This document shows, piece after piece, positions 57,760 to 64,000 of a DNA stretch of 64,000 nucleotides. This DNA is from Bryopsis sp. KO-2023. Taxonomy: Eukaryota > Chlorophyta > Ulvophyceae > Bryopsidales > Bryopsidaceae. Position 1 is the stretch's first letter. Each line of letters begins with the position of its first letter. The position numbers and the translations under genes are program-made. Location of the stretch: NCBI GenBank assembly GCA_030272585.1, contig BSYQ01000007.1, positions 4,034,001 through 4,098,000 on the forward strand. The letters are read 5' to 3'. The notes beneath the pieces were generated by a model that searched no databases, had not been told where the DNA came from, and was given only the letters and a program-made list of their open reading frames with translations.

Positions 57760-59262
57760 CACACGACCACGTCCAGGAAGGATATCGAACGAAAGGGGTA
57801 CACTTTCATCCCCCAGTTGGACGACTGTCGTCGTTTGACCCAGTGTTTGGATCGAACGCGACCCAATCCCCTCCAGCGTGCGCGCCTTTTTTTGCTGCAC
57901 ACTCAATCCAAGTCGCTGCACCGAATGCAGGTGCATCACATTCGTCGACGCACCCGTGTCCAACAACGCCGGTGTTTGTTTGCCTCGAATAACCACATTC
58001 GAATGGAGGAGGCAGCGAGGCTCGCCTTTCCCACTGCCAGAGTCCCCCACAGTCGAAGTCCCAGTGGTTGTATCACTTGTCACATGCACATTCGTTTGTT
58101 CTGGCACACCGTTCGTTGTCATAAGTTCTGGCCCCTCCCCCCCCGCCTTTTCAACACCACTCGACGTTTCGTTGATAACGCCCATAAAAAAAGGCGAGTC
58201 GTCATCCTCCTCAAAATCGACGAAATCATCACACTCGAAAAAACTCACAGTTTTCGCCTCAAGCGGCGTGGTCTTGAGAACAGGCTTTACCTTCTGCTCA
58301 AAAGCCGGCCGACGCCGCGCATCCCCTTGTGGCGTCCGCTCATTTCCACTTTTTTCCTCCTCCAGGATCTGCTCGAACTTCGTCTTTAACCAAGGGTTTC
58401 TGACAGCCCGCTCGAAAAACGTGAGGAGCTGCCGCATATTCTGGAAAACCACTGGCTTCCGAAAATCCACATGTCCCGTGTTGTCGATAGTGAAGACTTG
58501 CGCGAACTCCTCCGGTTCCTCCACTGTCGCCACTTGTCGCGACCCATAAGTTTTTGACGAGCCAGCATGACCCGAACCAGAAATAGATGCGAAAGGCCCT
58601 GGCTGGTGGCTCCAGCGTTCTGCCTGTTCTATCGCGGCTCGCAGGGTGGTCGGTTGACTTTCCTCCACTCGCGACCTTATAAAAGTTTTAAGGCCCGCGA
58701 TATAATTGTGCAAGAGCTCAGCATCGGTTGCTTTTGGCAAATAGGAAATTAGTTGTCGAAACTTCGCAGTGTAGTGCCTCACTGTATCTCCGTGTTGAGC
58801 TAGGGAACGCAACGCCACACGCGCCTTCAGCTCGGCGTTTTGAAGACCAAACTCCGCGCGTAGCTGCTTAGTTATTTCTTCAAATCCCGGTAACACCCCG
58901 CCAGCTTCTTCCACACGATCAGAAAGGCTCTTAAACCAACGACGAGCAGGGCCTCGCAACGGAGAAGCCATATATGTTCTTTTTTCTTTCGTCCCCTCGA
59001 TTCCACTCGCCCCAAAGAACACCTTCAACGTGAATAACCAATCCACAGGGTCCTCGTCCAAGTTTTCACCAGAAAACGTTTCCGGCTCTTTTAGTTTTGC
59101 CCGTGCAAATTGCGGCGTAGTCCCTACAGGCCCAGCGCCTGCCGAACCAGCCCCCCCATCACCGTCCACCGAACCCTGTTCAACCTGGTCTTTAAGCTGC
59201 GACACTATGGACGATAACTCGGCTAGCCTTTCAGCCAAGCCTTGTTCCGCTCCTTCAGACAT
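57760..59262 (-). CDS. Element F Gag-protease (3' end cut)
   Basis: About 500 residues from an ATG only three nucleotides after the primer-binding site. Gag: short coiled coil (LAELSSIVSQLKDQVEQ), then a standard retrotransposon capsid (KLKEPETFSGENLDEDPVDWL, ARRWFKSLSDRV, LRSLAQHGDTVRHYTAKFRQL, HNYIAGLKTFIRSRV). No CCHC knuckle is seen. Protease begins RCLLHSNVVIRGKQTPALLDTGASTNVM (shown in two parts: CLLHSNVVIRGK and LLDTGASTNVM) and is cut after SFDILPGRGRVQT. Residues after that in the same frame come from the hAT. Pol continues, in my reading, at 5244-2879. Confidence 0.85.
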
Positions 59263-59265
59263 TTG

Positions 59266-59277
59266 GCTCCGAAACCA
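59266..59277 (-). promoter_or_regulatory. Element F primer-binding site
   Basis: Minus-strand TGGTTTCGGAGC, directly abutting the LTR and separated from the gag ATG by CAA only. Confidence 0.85.
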
Positions 59278-59575
59278 TGTAAAAGATTATTCGTCCGACC
59301 GACCGACCAACCGTCCAGCAAAGAGTGATAGTAACCAAGAGTCTTCGAACAGAGTTCGAAACGAACAACAGCGAACCTTAGAGTGACACCAGACGAGACC
59401 AAACGACACCAAACCAACCGAACTTTACCAAGCCAAAGAATGTTCACAGCCCCAGAATAATCCCTATATCCTTCCTGTACTGCCACACATCCAGAGAACT
59501 CCCACCCCAGTAATTTCCCAACAAATGTCTCCCATTAAACCCCAATTTACATTGATAGACCACTCTTCTTTTACG
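59278..59575 (-). mobile_element. Element F 5' LTR (about 298 bp)
   Basis: TGTAAAAG start; outer end near CTTTTACG. The outer ~125 bp (59450-59574) match 2732-2861, linking this LTR to the F 3' LTR at the left of the window. The outer TSD cannot be checked because the other end is displaced by G. Confidence 0.8.
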
Positions 59576-59969
59576 CCATGTCCGCTACTGCCACCACCGC
59601 TACTCGTCGGACATCGGGGCAGCCACATCCCAAAATAGCTTTACAGAAACCAACCCCGCTTTAGTAAACCGCACAAACGCTCCGCAGGTGTTTTCCCCCT
59701 TCGTCAAGTTTATCGTACCTCGACTACATGTGTCCCGAAGCTTGGGACGCCTTGTTGGGAGTGTTCGGTCCACACGATCAGGATTTCTCTTGTTTCGGCG
59801 CTGGGCCATGTGGTGTTTAACGAAAGCAGGCTCATGGGGTGTTCAGAAAAGGGGGTGGTGGATGTTGAGCGGAGCTTGAGGTTTCAGAACAGGGCGCTAG
59901 GGACTGATGGACAGGTTCCTGGATGTCCGCCCATACACGAGGTAGGGGGGTTCGCTCGTGCAGCATTCT
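59576..59969. other. Unassigned region right of element F
   Basis: 394 bp; no domain, repeat or splice pattern recognised. May be host flank or intron. Confidence 0.4.
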
Positions 59970-60158
59970 ACCGTAAATGGGGTAATGTTTGCGCGCATGA
60001 ACTTTCGCGTGTTTTATTTTTGCGACACTAATTTTTGCGATTCAATCAGGTCGCAAAGGGCCCAGGGTTCAGGAACCCAATTTTTGCGACACTAATTTTT
60101 GCGATTTTTCCTACTCGCAAAAATTAGTCCAACGCAGAAATTAACCTATCTACGGTAT
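59970..60158. mobile_element. Small MITE-like element
   Basis: 189 bp with imperfect ~25-bp terminal inverted repeats (TACCGTAAATGGGGTAAT at the left; inverse of TACCGTAGATAGGTTAAT at the right). Outermost TA on both sides would fit a TA target duplication as in Tc1/mariner-type MITEs. Interior has repeated tttttgcgacactaattttt units. Confidence 0.55.
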
Positions 60159-60447
60159 TCTATTTCATTTTGTTTGTTTGTTTTTTTTTCTGTTTATTTC
60201 TCTTTTTTTCATTTTTTGGGGGGTTTATAAATTGTTTTTTTTTCTGCTTTTTTTTGGTTCATTTTGTGTTTACTTTCATTTTGTTTGTTTGTGTATATTT
60301 TTTTTTCCTGTTTTTCTTGCTTCAGTTCTTTTGGTTTTTTTCGTGTTTTTTTTGTGTTTGCTTTTTTAGCTTTTTTTTTTTTTCCCCCGCACCCGAAAAG
60401 ATTTGAAAGCACCATGCTAACGGATGAACATGAAACCCTTCACACAG
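60159..60447. repeat. T-rich low-complexity stretch
   Basis: Long poly-T and tttg runs followed by a cacacag acceptor at 60447. It reads as the pyrimidine-rich part of an intron; the Phe-rich ORFs across it are artefacts. Confidence 0.6.
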
Positions 60448-62266
60448 GGCTCGGACTTTTGGAGTGTGGACGATGCTGGTGCAAAGCAAAGTGATTCCGA
60501 TAGACCACTACGTTCCGCTGGCAGAAGCGGGCTATCGACACCTGTGAGACAAGGCGGCCTTCATTCAGAAAGCTGCCATCACGCTGCTGAAAGAAAAAGA
60601 CAACCCATTTTTGAAATCTGGGCAAAGAAAGTGAAAACAGAATTTTATAGAAACATACGTATTGCATTGGCTTTTTTTTTCTGTCTTATTTTTTTTTTCC
60701 TTTTTTTTTCGTAGTTCGAAATCGAAGGGCTGGATGATGCGGTCAGAACAATGTTGACTTTGATATTCAGCATGGATAAATCCATTCAGTCAAAAGTCAT
60801 TGACGCTTTCAGAGACATTCACATCGACAGTCCCGGTGAGTGCGAAATAATATAACACTTTAATTGAAAAAAAATAAAATTAAGAAGAGTGAGTTTTTCA
60901 AACTTTGCATGGAAAAGGGTTTTAATCTCATTTTGAATTCAAGAAAAAAGAAAAAAAAGCCTCGAAGAATTTATGTGAAACACAATTTTTTAATTTTTTT
61001 TTCTGTTAATGAGTTGCAAAAAATAAACCAAAAAAAATCAGATTCAAAAACAAAAATGGCTTCAGAACAATCAGTGTTTTTTTTTTCTCATTTTCTCATT
61101 TCTTTATTTTTTTAATGACCTTGGTCAGATGAGGATTCTGAAAATCCAACAGGAACATCAGGAGATCCCCTGGTGACAGCAAACAATTTGATCGGACTGA
61201 CGGTGGGTGTGACTGTGGAGGAAATGGTGTCTTTGGAAGAGATGGTCAAACATCTGTGCAAAAGTGGGTGTCTGCCAGACAGCGTCGCGATGTCCCTGAT
61301 CCTCATATCGAACAGATATAGAGAGGTTAAAAACGACGCGAAAAGAAATTGTCCCCTCTCGCCAAAGACGCGTTTGGTGGAGAGCAAAAGGGTGAGGATT
61401 CGAAAAGGGTCGAAAAAAAAAAATCTAGTAATAAAAACCTTGATGAATTTCTTTATATATACTTGAAAAAAAAAGGGAATTCGGCCACTCGTGTATTTTA
61501 GTCGAGTTCGACTTGTCTTTCTTTTCCTTTTTTTTTTTGGAGAATTAAGACCTTTCCAGTAAATTTTTGTTTTTAAATTCATAATTTTGCTGTTTATTTA
61601 TTTATTTATTTTTATTTCCACCTGGAAAAAACACACACAAACATCCTCATTCTCAACATCCTAGTTGGAAATTGAGGTAGGTTATTGATAAAAATGCATA
61701 TGCAACAGGCACATCCCCTGGATGTCTGGCAAAACAAATCAGCTGTGAGGCAAAATCACCACCACATGTCATTGACACACTCAGGTACGAAAAAAAAAAT
61801 CTATTCTTTTTCTCGGAAGCGATTTAATTTTCTTTTTTTTTCCATAGCGATTTCATTCTTGTAAAAAAAGAAAAAAAAAGAGAAAAAGGAAATAAAAGAA
61901 CAAGGGGAGGGGGAAAGGGTCGAAACTTCACTTTTCATTTTTCTGCATTTTTCTTTGAGCTCCAAACAAAATCTGGGTATGTTAAAAAGATTGCATCATA
62001 AGTGTATTGAAATATAAAAAAAAAATTAAAAAAAATTACTCAAGAGTTTTAAAGTGGAACGATTGTAAATTCAAAGTATTGAAGTGAATTCAGTCTGAAA
62101 TTCATAGACGAAAGAAAGAGTTGAAAGGAAAAAAAAATGAAAAAAAATGGTTGAAAACCCTTAATTTTCTGTTATTGCTTAGGCAAGGGGTGCCATTCAA
62201 ATACTTACTATGGGGATCGATCAGTGGAGGCCCATGCTGGCCGGACATGTGGATGCAATCATCCAG
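60448..62266 (+). pseudogene. Condensin subunit CAP-D2-like exons, degraded
   Basis: Four exon-like blocks with GT-AG borders. 60448-60630: RTFGVWTMLVQSKVIPIDHY...GYRHL, an in-frame TGA, then DKAAFIQKAAITLLKEKDNPF. 60715-60835: FEIEGLDDAVRTMLTLIFS, MDKSIQSKVIDAFRDIHI. 61129-61325: DPLVTANNLIGLTVGVTVEEM, VSLEEMVKHLCKSGCLPDSV (given in pieces). 62183-62266: ARGAIQILTMGIDQWRPMLAG. Their order and wording follow the HEAT-repeat body of plant CAP-D2 (RVLQTW...; DKxAxVRKxAxxLL; FxxxGxxxxLRxMLxLxFSxDKSI; RGALxxLxxA). CAP-D2 is a non-SMC subunit of condensin. The TGA and the absence of the segment expected between blocks one and two indicate a broken or partial gene. The gene identity is from recalled family patterns. 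Confidence 0.55.
61326..62182 (+). other. Intronic region between CAP-D2-like blocks
   Basis: AT-rich, with poly-A and poly-T runs. A short block at 61711-61790 has AG and GT borders and could be one more exon, but no frame gave a convincing match. Confidence 0.4.
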
Positions 62267-62279
62267 GTAACTTTTTGTT

Positions 62280-62905
62280 ATTAAACACAGGTACTATTTT
62301 TTAGTTTTTTTTAAAAGTGGTATGGAAATAAACTGTAAGTGTTTGTACAGGAGAAAAAAAGTTGGATATTTTTTCAAAGGAAATGAAAACTGGAATTCTT
62401 GTTAGAGGAGAAAAAAAACTGGATTTTTTTTTAAAGGAAAAATAAACTGTAAGTGTTTGTAAAGGGGAAAAAAAGTTGGATATTTTTTTAAAGGAAATGA
62501 AAAACTGGAATTGTTTTGGAGGATTAAAAAAACTAGAATTGTTTGGAAAAGAAAAATAAACTGTAAGTGTTTGTAAAGGAGAAAAAAAGTTGGATATTTT
62601 TTTTAAGGAAATAAAAAACTGGAATTGTTTTGGAGGATTAAAAAAACTAGAATTGTTTGGAAAAGAAAAATAAACTGTAAGTGTTTTAAAAGGAAAGAAA
62701 AACTGGAATTGTTTTGGAGGATAAAAAAAACTAGAATTGTTTGTAAAAGAAAAATAAACTGAAAGTGTTTTAAAAGGAAAAAAAAACTGGAATTGTTTTT
62801 AAAGGAAAAAAAACTGGAATTCTTTTCAAAGGAAAGAAAAACTGGATATTTTTTTAAAGGAAAAAAGAAACTGAAAATGTTTTTAAAGGAGAAAAAAACT
62901 GGATA
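62280..62905. repeat. ~115-bp tandem repeat array, degenerate
   Basis: aataaactgtaagtgttt recurs at about 62328, 62441, 62555 and 62669, interleaved with aaactggaattgttttggagg units. AT-rich intron-like sequence. Confidence 0.7.
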
Positions 62906-62920
62906 TTTTTTAATGCGTAC

Positions 62921-63076
62921 CCTCGATCTTTACGTCCCTTAAGGACCTCGGCAATGGAGGCATAGCGCTCCTCCGGGCACGGTAAAGGCGTTTCGACGCT
63001 TCGGGGAAATTTGGAAGGTGTTCCGCAACTCCGTGTGCGACAGCCTCCACACGCCCGTCCCGAAAAATTTTGTTAA
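62921..63076 (-). pseudogene. Second exon of FLYWCH/MULE-type gene fragment
   Basis: Minus strand, bordered by GTAG acceptor (63077-63080) and GTACGC donor. Encodes NKIFRDGRVEAVAHGV...LYRARRSAMPPLPRSLRDVKIEG. The Y-R-A-R-R...PPLPxSLxDVxIEG wording is one I associate with the region after the finger in FLYWCH-bearing Mutator-like proteins. Nothing further of the gene is found to the left. Confidence 0.4.
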
Positions 63077-63377
63077 CTACATCACGAAACAAGAACACTC
63101 AGTTTTTTCCCCTTCTTCCCTTTGGTTGTTTTTTTCCCCTCGGTTCTTTGGATTTTTTTTAATTATCCTTAACAAAGCCTTTCCCTAAAAAAAAACCTGT
63201 CCTATTCAGAATGCCCAATCCAGTTAGTTGCTTGCCATCAGAGTGCCACCGACAGAAACTGTAGGTCTTTTACTAATGTAGGTGGGGGTTCCCAGTTGCA
63301 TTTAAAAAACAAACCACCTGTCCCCATCTATTTCTAAGAAAACTCTTATTTCATTACAACCACAGAAAAAACCTTAC
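63077..63377 (-). other. Putative intron of the FLYWCH gene fragment
   Basis: Starts with GTAAGG (63372-63377 on the minus strand) and ends in GATGTAG at 63077. No other feature. Confidence 0.4.
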
Positions 63378-63669
63378 TCGAGGTAGTTTCTTCAACGGCT
63401 CTCTTCTTCATGGTGTCATGAATATCAAGGACTGTCGACCCATCCACATCATTGGGGTGGTTGTGCTCTTCACCCCTTTCCGAAATCCTGACCGTCAATG
63501 GATCCCTCGACACCAATATGCAAGTGGCTCGACAGTTTTCGTTTGTGCAAGCAAAATACTCCTGCCCTTGTCGGCCTCTGCGTTTCCTTCGAAAAGAAAA
63601 CCCTTCTTCCATGTTCAATAACAGTGCCCCCCCTTTCTTCCCTGCGACAAGCTTCCACCCGTCTCCCAT
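63378..63669 (-). CDS. FLYWCH zinc-finger exon (MULE-like)
   Basis: MGDGWKLVAGKKGGALLLN..., with EGFSFRRKRRGRQGQEYFAC, then TNENCRATCILVSRDPLTVR and GEEHNHPND: a Phe, Tyr/Phe-x-C, C and H-N-H pattern typical of the FLYWCH finger. Such fingers occur singly in host DNA-binding proteins and at the N terminus of Mutator-like transposases. The frame stays open past the donor to a stop in the intron. No DDE core is in the window, so it is a partial gene. Confidence 0.6.
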
Positions 63670-63766
63670 GTTTCGCGCTGAGTTTTCAAAGACTCCTGAA
63701 CGGGAGCGTGTCGGTGTGGTTAAACCGTCAGCAAGTCGAGAAAAGGTGTAATGCGAGATCCACGAC

Positions 63767-63974
63767 GTCGTTGGTCGCCGAGTATCTCCTCGACCTCGTA
63801 CGAAGCTCAGTTCATACTCTAAGGAATGCTTTCAAGACTGGAGGTTCGTTCGACGGGCTCTTGAAAGAAAGTCGTTGGTCGCCGAGTATCTCCTCGAGCT
63901 CGTACGAAGCTCAGTTCATAATCTAAGGAATCCTTTCAAGACTGGAGGTTCGTTCGACGGGCTCTTGAAAGAAA
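63767..63974. repeat. Two tandem 104-bp copies
   Basis: 63767-63870 and 63871-63974 differ at a handful of positions (gtcgttggtcgccgagtatc...). No coding role seen; it lies upstream of the FLYWCH exon. Confidence 0.85.
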
Positions 63975-64000
63975 CAGTTCGACAATACAGGAACTTCTGA

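Noticed and set aside
60170..60406. Phe-rich membrane-protein ORFs
   Set aside because: Products of poly-T intron sequence; no codon variety.

Overview
This is a eukaryotic, plant-lineage window made almost entirely of transposable elements nested inside one another. A streptophyte (charophyte-like) green alga is my best guess. The reasons are chromodomain-bearing Ty3/gypsy elements, an intron-rich hAT gene, a methyltransferase-like insert of a kind I recall from green-algal gypsy elements, and remains of a host-type condensin CAP-D2 gene. The organism is an inference; I could run no search.

The layout can be read as a set of boxes because most insertions keep LTR pairs and 5-bp target duplications (TSDs). 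The outer box is element F (minus strand): 5' LTR at 59278-59575, gag-protease at 57760-59262, pol at 2879-5244, partial 3' LTR at 2729-2861. Element G (minus) sits in F's 3' LTR and runs off the left edge. Element C (plus, from 5245) sits in F. Element B (plus, 9621-45377, TSD atgtg) splits C's integrase. Element A (plus, 9868-17364, TSD ctgtc) sits in B's 5' LTR, and a 540-bp TRIM (10938-11477, TSD gcaga) sits in A's gag. Element E (minus, 20327-40673, TSD ccgag) splits B's reverse transcriptase, and element D (minus, 23746-33990, TSD agtcc) splits E's pol. A hAT DNA transposon (from 46332) cuts C's pol. A second copy of D (D2, from 51793) interrupts the hAT gene. A short hAT relative (56949-57759) joins D2 to F with mismatched flanks, which implies a deletion or recombination that removed the 3' half of C.

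All eight LTR elements with a visible primer-binding site share the same 12-nt site, TGGTTTCGGAGC. Elements B, D and E (related chromoviruses with large coiled-coil Gags) each carry an extra gene after pol. It encodes a long coiled coil followed by a RING-like array of eight Cys/His residues, and each copy has a TATA-like box 112-121 nt before its start codon. I consider this gene the most novel system here. Element G is a second surprise: its Gag-position protein has a signal peptide, a membrane segment and three zinc knuckles, and its Pol has a complete dUTPase between protease and reverse transcriptase.

The right end (59.6-64 kb) lies outside the nest. It holds a small MITE, degraded exons of a CAP-D2-like condensin gene, a FLYWCH-finger (MULE-type) fragment, and tandem repeats.
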